Assembly (NCBI GenBank): GCA_029237695.1
Contig: CM055273.1
Span: 55,603,968-55,667,967, forward strand
DNA length: 64,000 bases
Direction of reading: 5' to 3'
Source of the DNA: Conchocele bisecta
Lineage: Eukaryota; Mollusca; Bivalvia; Lucinida; Thyasiridae
Shown: piece by piece, positions 10,000 to 19,752 of the stretch
Layout of the letters: every line of letters begins with the position of its first letter
Position numbering within the stretch: the first letter of the stretch is position 1
Program-made: the position numbers and the translations under genes
Notes under the pieces: generated by a model
What the model was told of the DNA's origin: nothing
The model's database searches: none
What the model saw: only the letters and a program-made list of their open reading frames with translations

Positions 10000-10149
10000 T
10001 GAACATTTTCAAACGTCTTCTCCTCGGTAACCATTGGGCCTATAGTCACCAAACTTCATGGTCATGGTCCTTAGGTAGGGGGATTACAAAATTGTTAAAA
10101 TGACGTCATTACGTAATCCAAGATGGCCGCCGTGTAAAAATAGCACAAA

Positions 10150-11475
10150 TTCTTAAAAAATCTTCTTCTCAAGAACCGCCAACCGGATTTCGACAAAACT
10201 TGGTAGGAATGATCCATGTACATTGCTCTTTCAAAGTTGTTAAAATGGTGACCCCGGGGTCAAAAATGGGCGTGGCCCGTGGGGTCAAATTGGGGTCAAA
10301 TTTATTTTTAACTGAATATGGTTATGTCATATATCAAATTGAAGGTATCAATGAGGTGATCACTCTGGTGCATTTTGTGTCGAAATCGGATTGTTATGTC
10401 ATCCAAGATGGCCGCCGAAAGGTCAAAAGGTCGTTCTTTTATTAGAGATTTCAAAATTCTTCTTCACATGAACCGCTTGGCCCATGGTAGCCAAACTTAA
10501 AAGTTATGGTCCATGGGTGAAGCCTTTTCAGATTTGTTAAAATGGAAGTCATCACTAATCCAAGATGGCCGCCGTCTAAAAATAGCATAAATTCTTAAAA
10601 AATTTTCTTCTCATGAACCGCTAGCCGGATTTCGACGAAACTTGGTAGGAATGATCGATGTACATTACTCTTTCAAAGTTGTTAAAATCGTGACCCCGGG
10701 GTCAAAAATGGGCGTGGCCTGTGGGGTCAAATTGGGGTCAAATTTTATATTTGACCGAATATGGTCATGTTATATATCAAATCGAAGGTATCAATGAGGC
10801 GATCACTCTGGTACATTTTGTGTCGAAATCAGATTGTTATGTCATCCAAGATGGCCGCCGAAATGTCAAAAGGTCGTTCTTTTATTAGAGATTTCAAAAT
10901 TCTTCTTCACATGAACCGCTTGGCCCATGGTAGCCAAACTTAAAAGTTATGGTCCATGGGTGAAGCCTTTTCAGATTTGTTAAAATGGAGGTCATCGCTA
11001 ATCCAAGATGGCCACCATCTAAAAATAGCATAAATTCTTAAAAAATCTTCTTCTCATGAACCGCTAGCCAGATTTCGACGAAACTTGGTAGGAATGATCG
11101 ATGTAGAATGCTCTTTCAAAGTTGTTAAAATGGTGACCCCGGGGTCAAAAATGGGCCTGACCCGTGGTGTCAAATTGGGGTCAAATTTTATTTTTCACCG
11201 AATATGGTCATGTCTATATCAAATTGAAGGTATCAGAGAGGCGATCACTCTGGTACATTTTTTGTTGAAATTGGATGGTCATGTCATCCAAGATGGCCGC
11301 CGAAAGGTCAAAAGGTCATTCTTTTATTAGAGATTTCAAAATTCTTCTTCACACGAACCGCTTGGCCCATGGTGGCCAAACTTCACAGTTATGGTCCATG
11401 AGTGAGCCTTTTCAGTTGTTAAAACGGAGGTCATCGCTAATCCAAGATGGCCGCCATCTAAAAATAGCACACTTT
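10150..11475 (+). repeat. Tandem repeat, ~442-bp period, 3 units
   Basis: The anchor 'TGGTAGGAATGAT' starts at 10201, 10643 and 11086 (spacing 442 and 443). Each unit carries 'GTGACCCCGGGGTC', 'ATCCAAGATGGCCGCC' (twice per unit) and 'CCGCTTGGCCCATGG'. Within each unit the two 'AAGATGGCCGCC' halves show an older internal duplication. Confidence 0.9.
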
Positions 11476-11572
11476 TGTTTAAAACACATGAACTCAATGT
11501 CACATTCTCCTCTGGTGTTCATGGAGTCAGGTGAGCGAGTTAGGGCCATCATGGCCCTCTTGTTTAATTATG

Positions 11573-11872
11573 TATACTAATTAAATGCGTCGCCTGAAAA
11601 AATAATATTTTCGACAGATTATAAAGTATTATCATTGCACATCAAAACATAAATACAGAGAATAAATAGTAATGGCCGTTGCCATTTGAAGGAAACACGG
11701 TTATCGCCCCTGATACCAGTGTGGAAATTTAAGTCTGATATAAAATGTATAATAATGCCAATCAAGACGTGGGATAATGGTGATTGAATGTTTATTTGAA
11801 CAGAAAATGTCTCCGATGATGTCTCTGATAGAAAGAACATTTTGTGCCTACTGAGTGGGCATGTACCTGTAA
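11573..11872 (-). mobile_element. Family P element, second part
   Basis: It contains 'CGGTTATCGCCCCTGATACC', 'GTCTGATATAAAATGTATAA' and the terminal 'CACTGAGTGGGCATGTACCT'-like end. The terminal TTAA is mutated (CCTGTAAG). Confidence 0.75.
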
Positions 11873-12056
11873 GATGTCTCTCCCATCCGTGCTGGGTGAT
11901 TGGTATAATATTTGCCTACGTCAGTCCCTGCATGCCAGATCACGTGACTTTCCAAAACTTACATGTATGCTTACTCAACCATAAACTGACACATATGCCT
12001 CTCACTTATAGCCAGTATATCCAGGAACATGGCAAGTAATGTAACACGAACTATGC
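11873..12056 (+). repeat. Family Q repeat, copy 1
   Basis: From 'GATGTCTCTCCCATCCGTGC' through 'TGGGTGATTGGTATA', 'GCCAGATCACG' and 'CTCACTTATAGCC' to 'ACATGGCAAGTAATG' it matches 13307-13485. No ends or inverted repeats are evident; nature unknown. Confidence 0.6.
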
Positions 12057-12077
12057 ACAGTGTGATACATGTACACG

Positions 12078-12146
12078 GTGAAGCCTCTCTAAACCGGACA
12101 CACTGGGGACCTCCCAGGGTGTCCGGTTTCGAGAGGTTTCACTGTA
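12078..12146. mobile_element. Family H hairpin
   Basis: 'TGAAGCCTCTCTAAACCGGA' with its inverse around 'GGGGACCTCCCAGG'. An extended-H fragment follows (12147-12240, 'TCATTCTGAGCCATAGCTGT'). Confidence 0.75.
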
Positions 12147-12189
12147 AATCATGCATTTGATCATTCTGAGCCATAGCTGTGTGCTATGC

Positions 12190-12425
12190 GATCATGAACA
12201 AACATTATCCCCCGAGATAAATGACCAAGGGATGTGTGACCAGTGTAGATCCTGATCGAATAATACCCTCCTGTACCCTGGTAAGGACCTATGATGTTTA
12301 TTAGAAGTAAGACGGGTCTTCCGCAGACTGAATGGCGAACAGTGCAGACCCTGCGCAGTCTGATCTGGGGATACACTGGTCGCATAACTCATAAGCCCCA
12401 ATAGCCTCATAAGTCACAACTACTT
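12190..12425. mobile_element. Family M MITE, copy 3
   Basis: 'GTGACCAGTGTAGATCCTGA' to 'CATAAGTCACAACTACTTTA'. The central palindrome is partly deleted ('GCGAACAGTGCAGACCCTGC' then 'GCAGTCTGATCTGGGG'). Confidence 0.65.
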
Positions 12426-12610
12426 TATTTTCTTATGGAATTTGTCTCTTGAAACCATTTGAAACGGGAGCGATTGAATTAATTGCGGTATTTCTGTATT
12501 TATCAAGCGCCATGCATAATTATGCGCTACGGGACAACACATATTTAATGCACCATGGTAAAAGTGGTACGAAGCTTTACAATGGACATGAGAAGATAAA
12601 CAAACAAATG

Positions 12611-12752
12611 GTTATTTCGTTCTAAGGAATATGAATTCGTTCTAATGATTCAAATTATTTCGTTCTAATGCGCATTAGAACGAATTGGAATGCGTTAGAA
12701 CGAAATGAATGTGTTAGAACGAATTCAAATTCGTTAGAACGAAATAATCAAA
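12611..12752. repeat. TTCGTTCTAA iteron palindrome
   Basis: Three forward 'TTCGTTCTAA' motifs (about 12618, 12638, 12661), spaced 20-23 bp, meet at 'ATGCGCAT'. The same number or more run in reverse as 'TTAGAACGAA'. The array is bounded by inverted 'ACATGAGAAGATAAACAAA' / 'TTTGTTTCTCTTGTCATGT'. It resembles family R (18143, 46505) with a changed motif. Confidence 0.8.
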
Positions 12753-12848
12753 CTGGTCAAAACATTTGTTTCTCTTGTCATGTATCTTATAAAGCTCCGT
12801 AAAGTGGCGATACTGTCACATGACTGTTGGATATGTAACAAGGTTTGT

Positions 12849-13263
12849 GATCACGTATTTCCGAACGGCGTGACGTCATGTTTTTCTAGATGTGTTTACA
12901 ATATATTTCCTTTAATATCTTTCTAATGGAATGATATATGTTTATGACAGTATTATACCGCAGCAAATGCGATACACGTTGTATTGTATAGGCGGCTCTA
13001 ATCTCATAATTATGTCATTTTGACAAAGCATCGGTTATCGTAAATTTAAATAAGAAATAAACGGTAATCGATTCTTTGTGAAAGTTATATTTATTGCAAA
13101 TAACGTTCAGAGCACACATAAAACACATATGCCATCGTATTTGATGCGCTACATATCAACAAAATCCGTCTGTTTGTTAGGAAGATGTTAAAGAAAATCT
13201 ACTGTAAAAATGACGTCACAGATTACGTCAAGTCAGAAAATCGGGTTCGGAAACCACGTGATC
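12849..13263. mobile_element. Family FF element, copy 1
   Basis: The inverted ends are 'GATCACGTATTTCCGAACGG' and 'GTTCGGAAACCACGTGATC', each followed inward by a TGACGTCA motif. The interior shares 'GCAGCAAATGCGA', 'TAATCTCATAATTATGTC' and 'AATGGAATGATATATGTTTA' features with the copy at 44792-45306. No coding frame. Confidence 0.65.
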
Positions 13264-13306
13264 CCACACATTGTATAAGAACGCAACTAAATTGTAGCTT
13301 GTTTAC

Positions 13307-13485
13307 GATGTCTCTTCCATCCGTGCTGGGTGATTGGTATAGTGCCTACGCCAGTGTCTGCGTGCCAGACCACGGGTTACTCCGCATGTCACATGAAAGC
13401 TGAACTCCACCAAAAACTCACACATGCGCCTCTCATATATAGCCCGTGATTATACCACAATACATGGCATGTAACACGAACGCCG
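13307..13485 (+). repeat. Family Q repeat, copy 2
   Basis: It matches 11873-12056 in order: 'GATGTCTCTTCCATCCGTGC', 'TGCGTGCCAGACCACGGG', 'CACACATGCGCCTCTCATAT', 'CATGGCATGTAACACGAACG'. Confidence 0.6.
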
Positions 13486-13754
13486 AAAGACGTCTACATG
13501 AATATTATGTGTTCAAGTTTGCAAGTATTTGGATGTTGATACATGTATGCTAGAGTTTAAGTGGAATCCCTTATATCGGGATACCTTGCGGACTATCATA
13601 TGCAGGCTGAGGCAGATCTCTTTATTGGCCGTAATGTTAAAGTGAGGGTACATTCTAAAACTAGTTGTCTAATATTGTGGAAGACATATCTTATCTTATC
13701 TTAGTATTATCTGGCCGAATATGAGCTTGTTTATATTTGGTTGTTCTGTAGGGT

Positions 13755-14068
13755 CCAAGCGCGGATCCAGGATTTCGGGTTAGGGGGGGGGGGGCGTAAC
13801 TATTTTGCAATACTTGTCTATATTATCGAACGCGCTATGGGGGTTCCGGGATTTTTTTTGAAATCTACATCGCATTTCCTGCGTTCTGGCGCATTTTGGA
13901 GCAAAAAAAACAACCAATAAACAATAAATTCACAACGCGAACGTAGAAACGTGCCTTGTAACTTGTAAAAAATCTTTACTCGGCGAATTTTAGGGGGGGG
14001 GGGGGGGGGTGGGGGGGGCGCGCCGGGTCCGCCCCCACCCCCCCCCCCCCTGAATCCGCCCTTGGGGT
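13755..14068. mobile_element. Family S G-run/C-run element
   Basis: It begins 'GCGCGGATCCAGGATTTCGG' and a G13 run. It ends in a G18/G8 run, 'CGCGCCGGGTCCGCCCCCAC', a C14 run and 'CTGAATCCGCCC'. The opposed 'GGATCCAGG' / 'CTGAATCCG' ends are an imperfect inverted repeat. A related element is at 55925-56157. Confidence 0.6.
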
Positions 14069-14496
14069 TGTCAATATTTAATTTAGTATTTAGTATGTAT
14101 GTATGTACCCTAAAGAGACCAAAGAACTAAAGAAACGCACGAAACCGAACACATTAACAACAGTGGCGTTGTTTACCATCAATTACCAGCAGCGTATAGA
14201 CAAGCACGAATAAGTATTGCTACATCAATTCGTAAATAACTAGTGAAGGCAATTATAAATTAATTCACCTTCCCACGCCAAACAAACACAAACGCAACAA
14301 AAGCACAAAGACCCTACCAGACATGAACCCCAAAGTTCAACAAATCACCAAGAAAGCCTTGGCCCGAGAATAATAAAATGAACATCCCCATGATGCAAAA
14401 ACAAAACCCTACAGGCGTACGTGGTCTCAAAGTGGACTCATATCGCTCCAGAAAACGACACACAGACGCTGCACATGCTAAATGGATATACATGTA

Positions 14497-14710
14497 CGTA
14501 TATGAACACGCCATGTACCTTCGGACATGTGCGTAATCTCATGAAATACGTTTACAAAATTTACAATATTTTCCGTAAATGCGGAATTATATGTACTCTA
14601 AAAAGTTCGTCAACTTTTAACTTTATTTAGGGAAAATATTGTACATTTTGTAAACGTATTTCGTGACATTACGCAGATGTCCGAAGGTACAAAATCACAT
14701 GGCGTGTCTC
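14497..14710. mobile_element. Family K element, diverged copy
   Basis: Arms 'GAACACGCCATGTACCTTCG' / 'CGAAGGTACAAAATCACATG' and 'CGTTTACAAAATTTACAATA' / 'TTGTACATTTTGTAAACG'. It uses 'CCTTCGGACATGTGCGTAAT' in place of the usual 'CCTAAGAACATGTGCGAT', a subfamily shared with 45310. Confidence 0.7.
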
Positions 14711-14955
14711 ATATGTGGCTGTAACAGGAGAACTTGGACTTATGGGATTTGGGAGAATTGTAGCTGCTGATCAAATAGCACACTACTGTCTATATTAACG
14801 ATCTATATTGCTTGTTGGGAGCATGATGGGTGTTTCATTGATGGAATGGTGAACGGTGCAGATCCTGATCAGACTGTGCGGATGCACAGGCTGATCTGGA
14901 TCTACACTGGTTGCAAAACCTATAGGTCCCTTTCTCAAGTCATAGCCACATAATT
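14711..14955. mobile_element. Family M MITE, copy 4
   Basis: 'TATGTGGCTGTAACAGGAGA' to 'CTCAAGTCATAGCCACATAA'. The core at 14846-14912 is 'GTGAACGGTGCAGATCCTGA' and inverse. It directly abuts K. Confidence 0.75.
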
Positions 14956-15530
14956 ATGTGCATGTATGAGCAGTGGTACCATTTTCACTTTCAAACACTA
15001 ATTGCCTGATCAAGTATACATTAATATATTTATGTAACAATGACAGACCGACAGTCACTGCATAATTGTCTTATAAAAGTTTAATAGTTCGCGTGTCTCG
15101 CTTCCGAGTTGAAGCTACCTAATGGATAATACATGTGCATGTATATGGTTTGGCCATAGAGATGTTGCCATTTCGCCAGTTGCGGGTCAGTAAGGTCAAA
15201 CACTGCAACTCCCGTTGTAGATACGGACGGTATGGAAGTTGTGTAGAGTTACTGTCCACAACTTCATTTTACATTGTTACAAAGGCAATCACCAAACGCG
15301 AAAACACAACATTCAGGTAAAATATTCTCCATTTTGTGGCTTCAATTTACTGCTATTTCGCCTTCGAAAATATACGTGTGTCTGTATGCGAAAATCAGTA
15401 GAGTTTCGTCATTGTGTCAAACTGCGAAATCAATTTCGCGAAATGTCAGGTGGAAGCTTCTTGTTTTCGCGCTTCAATTTTGAAAAATGTGAAGAGATAC
15501 ATGTACGCATATCCGGATTTCAACGAATGC
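14956..15530. other. Unassigned stretch with three overlapping short frames
   Basis: Frames of 61, 99 and 69 aa overlap in different phases (15135-15538). None has a recognisable motif or clear coding bias. The text repeats 'CTTCAATTT' and 'TTTCGCG' phrases (15346, 15473), which suggests decayed repeat rather than exon. Confidence 0.35.
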
Positions 15531-15534
15531 AATA

Positions 15535-15795
15535 CTGACGTTTCATTGGTCGAACGATGACACATGACACTATCAAATTACGTCAGTGTAATCACGCAAG
15601 GTACACATACTTTTCAACGAAAAACCTGGTCATAGTTGCTCAATATGTAGCAGAAAACGTTATCTGACTAGAATATCATGGTAGAGTCATTTTATATCAT
15701 TTTTCCAAGCACGGTTCGGAAATGGCAAGCCTCGGAATTCCTACGCGTTTCCTAACCGTGTATGTTACGCTTGACATCAAAATACACTAACCTGG
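15535..15795 (-). mobile_element. Diverged D-like element
   Basis: 'GTTTCATTGGTCGAACGATG', 'TTACGTCAGTGTAATCACGC' and 'GTTATCTGACTAGAATATCA' follow the order of the reversed D2 module at 58280-58530. A worn D1 hairpin follows ('CGGAATTCCTACGCGTTTCC', 'GACATCAAAATACACTAACC'). Confidence 0.55.
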
Positions 15796-15796
15796 G

Positions 15797-16000
15797 GGCT
15801 GTTTCACTAAACTTCGTACGACTAAAATGTTCGTAAGTGCAAAATTATGATAGTCTGTAAATGTTTCATTAACAAAGTTTTCTTGTAAACAATTATTGGA
15901 TTTACATTTATTGAGCTCAATAAATGTGAGCTCAATAAATGTAAATCCATCAATTGAAATTTCCAGACGATCTTACATTTGCACTTACGAACATTTTAGG
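15797..16000 (+). mobile_element. Family G MITE (3' end incomplete)
   Basis: Left end 'GGCTGTTTCACTAAACTTCG', core hairpin 15895-15948 (a shortened loop, 'TTGAGCTCAATAAATGTGAGCTCAA'-like), then 'TTGCACTTACGAACATTTTA' before breaking off. Confidence 0.7.
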
Positions 16001-16112
16001 AGTGTTGAGGAGTGTTGCCAATTCCATGCGTATGAAAATTGGCCCAAAGAATCTTCCATACCAGCGCCCCGTTTCACTAAACTTCGTACGACTAAAATGT
16101 TAAAATCATAAC
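16001..16112 (+). repeat. Duplicated host segment plus G left end
   Basis: 'AGTGTTGCCAATTCCATGCG' to 'AATCTTCCATACCAG' followed by a G start ('CCCCGTTTCACTAAACTTCG') recurs at 29893-30000. At both sites the same unique sequence precedes G. Confidence 0.7.
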
Positions 16113-16944
16113 TAATACAGTGTAACCTCTCTAAACCGGACACCCTGGAAGTCTCGACACAAGCTCGTATTGTAACACAATAATATGTTTAAGCTTGTAA
16201 TGTTCTATGCATTCTATGTATTTCTGCAGGATACCGATAATTCTCAAATGATGATATGAACTTGCGATTACAATATTGACGTTAGAGCCTTAAACACATA
16301 ATTCCATTTGTTATGATAAGAGGTCGTGTCCGATTGAGGAAAACCAGCTGTAATTCGATATTATTTGCGTAATTATGTTCTAACTGCACTTTCCGCCAAA
16401 ATATTTACATTAGCGTTAGTAAAATCGCGGAATTTGTTATGATACGAGGTCGTGTCCGACCAAAGCTACAAGCCTCGTTCATAATTAGATAAAAGCGGAA
16501 ACACGCCGAATGCCTGTGAGCTATGTACTTCGGTAGCATACGTCGTATGGAACATTTTCTTGGCCATTTAATACTATTCTATCTAGCGCTGCATACATCC
16601 GCTCAAACTGGCTTTGTATGATGAAATATGATAACTACGGAACGGATATTTTATTTATCATGGTTATATTGTGATCAATGACCTACTGGGCAATTTACAT
16701 CTATCCTTGTTGTTGGAGAAATTAACGTATCGTTTTGGTCCGACTCTCGTTATTAAGTTACCATATTTCACGCGTTTTTTACAAATGTAGTGGCGTTTTC
16801 ACGTCCCGATACGTGATTCACACGTATTGCCGTAATCGGTTAATGAACCATTAGTCAATCACACTACGCACAATTGCTCGGACATCCATTAGGGACGTAC
16901 AGCCATATGGGAGAACAAAATGGACTCCCGTTAGGAAGACGTAT
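16113..16944. other. Unassigned stretch with a ~123-bp spaced direct repeat
   Basis: An H half-element ('AACCTCTCTAAACCGGACAC') lies at 16121-16150. 'TTTGTTATGATAAGAGGTCG' near 16308 returns near 16431 with 'CGTGTCCGA'. Nothing else is recognised. Confidence 0.4.
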
Positions 16945-17042
16945 CTTGTGATGTTTGCGAATAGCGCAGGCCCTGATCATGCTGCGCGTCCGCGCAGCCT
17001 GATCAGGGCCTGCGCTGTTCGCCAATCAGTCGATGAAATATC
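16945..17042. repeat. Family M core hairpin
   Basis: 'GCGCAGGCCCTGATCATGCT' and its inverse form a strong stem at 16963-17019, flanked by 'GTTCGCCAATCAGTCGATGA'. The outer M arms are missing. Confidence 0.65.
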
Positions 17043-17545
17043 ATTACAGCCGTCATTGAACTGATTACATCTACATCTGACTGCGTGACTAGAAAATGAT
17101 CGTGATTTACAGTTTGTTGTACATGTAAATGCCATAAGGCCCATTTTCACGAGCCGTGGTTCACAAGCCCAATTATACGTGAGAAAATATCAGCGTATAA
17201 CTAACACTTGGTCCTTTGCCTATTTGCAGCTATGCCCTATTAAGCCAGATCCAGTATTTCACATTTTAATGTCATTTTTGTTACTTTTTTATGTCTTTTT
17301 ATATTTGTTTCTGATTTTAAGTTCTCCCCAGTTTTAAGTATGCCGAGTGAAATCCAAACCTGTGTCCGCGGGGAACACTTTCTCTGGTACCGCCACGGAA
17401 GTCGATGAGAGTTGGATGAGATGTTCGAGATATTTATAGGTTATTTGATTTGTATGTGGATATATGCACGCGTTCTGCTGCGTGCAATCACCGCTGAAAG
17501 TCAGGCATATGACCATTTTGAAATGTATTGGCGTGCTTTGCAATC

Positions 17546-17588
17546 TTGAACATACACTAACATCTGAGTTAGTGTATGTTCAAGATTA
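17546..17588. repeat. Perfect short hairpin
   Basis: 'ATCTTGAACATACACTAACA' and its exact inverse with a short loop ('TCTGAG'). Confidence 0.75.
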
Positions 17589-17600
17589 CACTATCATCTG

Positions 17601-17998
17601 AGGTGGGTGGAAGGTGGGAGCATGCGATGGATAATTTAACGATCGGGGTTCATCCTTACTGGACTTCGACTGGAGACTTGGTTTGACCCTCACATACGTC
17701 TTTGGCATTTTGTATGTGACAGTTGAATCTGGTTATACCCCTTATGTGAGTATTGCGATTATTCGTAATCCTATTCTAGTGGAAGGGGGCAAGTGACTTG
17801 GTGTGGTATGGACCTGGCACCAGGTCGGGTTATTCTAAGTTCAGGGCTGAATATATGTTTTCTCGATGTAAATATTCCGTTCTAATTTTGGGATTTTCGC
17901 CCAATGCACCAAGTTAAATACGGGATTGAACCCGTTTGCCCGGCCTTACATGACCTTAGCTGTTGATAGGCCGTTAAACACCAATAAACAAACAAACA
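17601..17998 (+). mobile_element. SINE-like retroposon T, fuller copy
   Basis: It begins near 'GGTGGGTGGAAGGTGGGAGC' and ends 'CCGTTAAACACCAATAAACA' followed by AAAC repeats, the hallmark of a retroposed 3' tail. The middle (about 17655-17865) is absent from the copy at 4141. A possible B-box-like 'CGGGGTTCATCC' is near 17643, but no clear tRNA fold was found. The family resembles recalled molluscan SINEs. Confidence 0.65.
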
Positions 17999-18058
17999 CT
18001 AACATATTAGATAAATGATCAAGAACTCATCAAAAATAAGATCACAGAGGCTGCTTAA

Positions 18059-18083
18059 ATGTCCGGTTTAGAGAGGTTCCACA
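18059..18083 (+). repeat. Family H terminal fragment
   Basis: 'TGTCCGGTTTAGAGAGGTTC' after extended-H interior text ('GAACTCATCAAAAATAAGAT', 18014). Confidence 0.55.
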
Positions 18084-18142
18084 GTATTTATATATATGTA
18101 CATGCAGACAGGCTGTTCTGGGTATGTATGTATATATGTATG

Positions 18143-18437
18143 CAGGGGACATGGATTTTTTTATTAATTCGTTTCCACGAAATAAAAATTCGTTCCCTCA
18201 ATTTAACAATTCGTTCCCTCGAATTAACAATTCTTTCTCACGATATAACAATTCGTTCCCACGAGTTAACAATTCGTTCCCGTGGGAACGAATTGTTATT
18301 TCGTGGGAACGAATTGTTAAATTGAAGGAACGAATTGTTTATTCGTGGGAACGAATTGTTAAATTGAGGGAACGAATTGTCAATTCGTGGGTAACAAATT
18401 AATAAAAAAAACAGGATTATACGTCCCCTGCGGGGTC
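18143..18437. mobile_element. Family R 21-bp iteron palindrome, copy 1
   Basis: The outer inverted pair is 'GCAGGGGACATGGATTTTTT' and '...CAGGATTATACGTCCCCTGC'. Inside are five TTCGTTCCC-type units at 21-bp spacing, alternating '...ACGAATTAACAA' and '...TCAATTTAACAA' spacers, then the same motif inverted (GGGAACGAATTGTTA) to the end. Frames on both strands are artefacts of the 21-bp (7-codon) period. Confidence 0.85.
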
Positions 18438-18694
18438 CGAAGGTTTGGCTGTCGAAACTTTGTTTCACATCCACGGACTACCACGTCTTATATGAGTGGT
18501 GACTTAAGAAATGTTTAGAGAGGTTCCAATGTATTTGTATATACATGTCGACATGCTGTTCTGTGTATGTAGTGGTTTTGCTGTCGAACTACGGACAACC
18601 ACATATATACCAGGCACAACTCTCGTTTCACACATACCAAATAGCGTTTACCACATGAATGGTCATGATGTGATGTACGCTCAATGCATATAGG

Positions 18695-18955
18695 GTATTA
18701 TATGAGTGGTGACTTAAGAAATGGGGCTTATTGGTTTTGCGACCAGTGTTTATCCAGATCAGCCTGTGCATCCACACAGTCTGATCAGTATCAGGATCTG
18801 TACTATTCGCCATTCCATGAATGAAACGGCCGTCATGCTTCCAACAAGCAATGTGTACTTTATCAGGCTACATGAGTGCTATTTAATATGCGGCGACACT
18901 TGTCACAAATACCATAACCTCCATTCATCCAGTCACAGCCACATATCAGTGGTGA
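18695..18955. mobile_element. Family M MITE, copy 5
   Basis: It begins near 'TGAGTGGTGACTTAAGAAAT', core 'GACCAGTGTTTATCCAGATC' to 'CTGTACTATTCGCCATTCC', ends 'CAGTCACAGCCACATATCAG'. Outer arms pair imperfectly. Confidence 0.75.
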
Positions 18956-19128
18956 TTTAATATATTTATTAAACGCAGTTATTCATTTCACCAGAAACTA
19001 GGCTATGCAGAGTTTCTAAAGACATCAATTGACGAGAACAAATGTCATATTAAATCAACACAATGTTAGATTATATTTATTGTATAAGCACATCATCATA
19101 CATGGAAACTGTACTGAGCGTTTCCTAT

Positions 19129-19565
19129 ATAGAGAATTATAGGTTAATGCCGTGAATGGGAAAAAATATCCGGCAAGGCTCAAGAATTTCTTTATTTCTC
19201 ATCAGAAGTATATGTTGTGACCACTCATTTGAACCGTATCGCCGAGACGGTTCAAATGAGTGGTCACAACATATACTTTGGTTCAGAAATAACGAAAATA
19301 GATAGAGAATAGTAGGTTAGTGCCGTGAATGGGAAAACATATCTGGCAAGGCTCAGGAAACGGGATGGGCGAGGCTCTACCGAGCACATCCCGTTTCCGT
19401 GCCGCGCCAGATATGTTTTCCCATTCACGGCACTAACCTACTATTCTATTTATCCCGTCAACACCTACAAATGGCTGTAAAATGCAAAAATAGTATTGAC
19501 TGGATATCAAAAATGTTTCACGGCACCGTGTTTCACGGCACATACGCACTGTGTTGACGGGATAA
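19129..19565 (+). mobile_element. Composite E/F element, copy 1
   Basis: Order: E1 left arm (19129-19190) cut after 'GGCAAGGCTCAA'; F hairpin (stem 19206-19278, 'AAGTATATGTTGTGACCACT' and inverse); complete E1 (19302-19448); short-form E2 (19449-19565). The same junctions recur at 23057-23493 and, inverted, at 41896-42320, so the composite multiplied as one unit. No coding frame. Confidence 0.9.
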
Positions 19566-19662
19566 ATATCAGACTCATTCACATATTTATTACACAAGCA
19601 AATTATTAGTTTAACGCAGTACATGCAAAATACATATTTACGGGTATATATGATTATTTTTG

Positions 19663-19752
19663 TTATTTCTCAATGAAAGTATATGTTGCGACCACTCATT
19701 TGAACCGTCTCGATGAGACGGTTCAAATGGTGGTCGCGACATATACATCTAA
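19663..19752. repeat. F hairpin without E
   Basis: 'AAGTATATGTTGCGACCACT' and 'GAACCGTCTCGATGAGACGG' with the inverse arm. Adjacent 'TTATTTCTCAATG' matches the F flank in the composites. Confidence 0.7.

Larger units (their letters stand above)
9908..11572 (+). mobile_element. Family N element with 442-bp internal tandem repeats
   Basis: It starts 'TAGCTCACCTGAGCGAAGC' with a small hairpin (9909-9937), then a GTC microsatellite and ~3 tandem units. It closes with 'GTCAGGTGAGCGAGTTAGGG' and the hairpin 'GGGCCATCATGGCCC'. It splits family P at one point. No transposase or replicase; the frames inside (60-101 aa) are repeats of each other in different frames. The 3' CTAA on the reverse strand, beside a hairpin, loosely recalls Helitron ends, but the fit is weak. 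Confidence 0.75.

Noticed and set aside
9908..11572. Helitron
   Set aside because: Reverse-strand CTAA after a hairpin is suggestive, but the hairpin overlaps the end, the 5' TC is not evident and no Rep/helicase is present. Left unclassified.
10200..11580. Repeated 81-101-aa frames in the N element
   Set aside because: Parts of the 442-bp tandem units in different frames; broken between units and without known motif.
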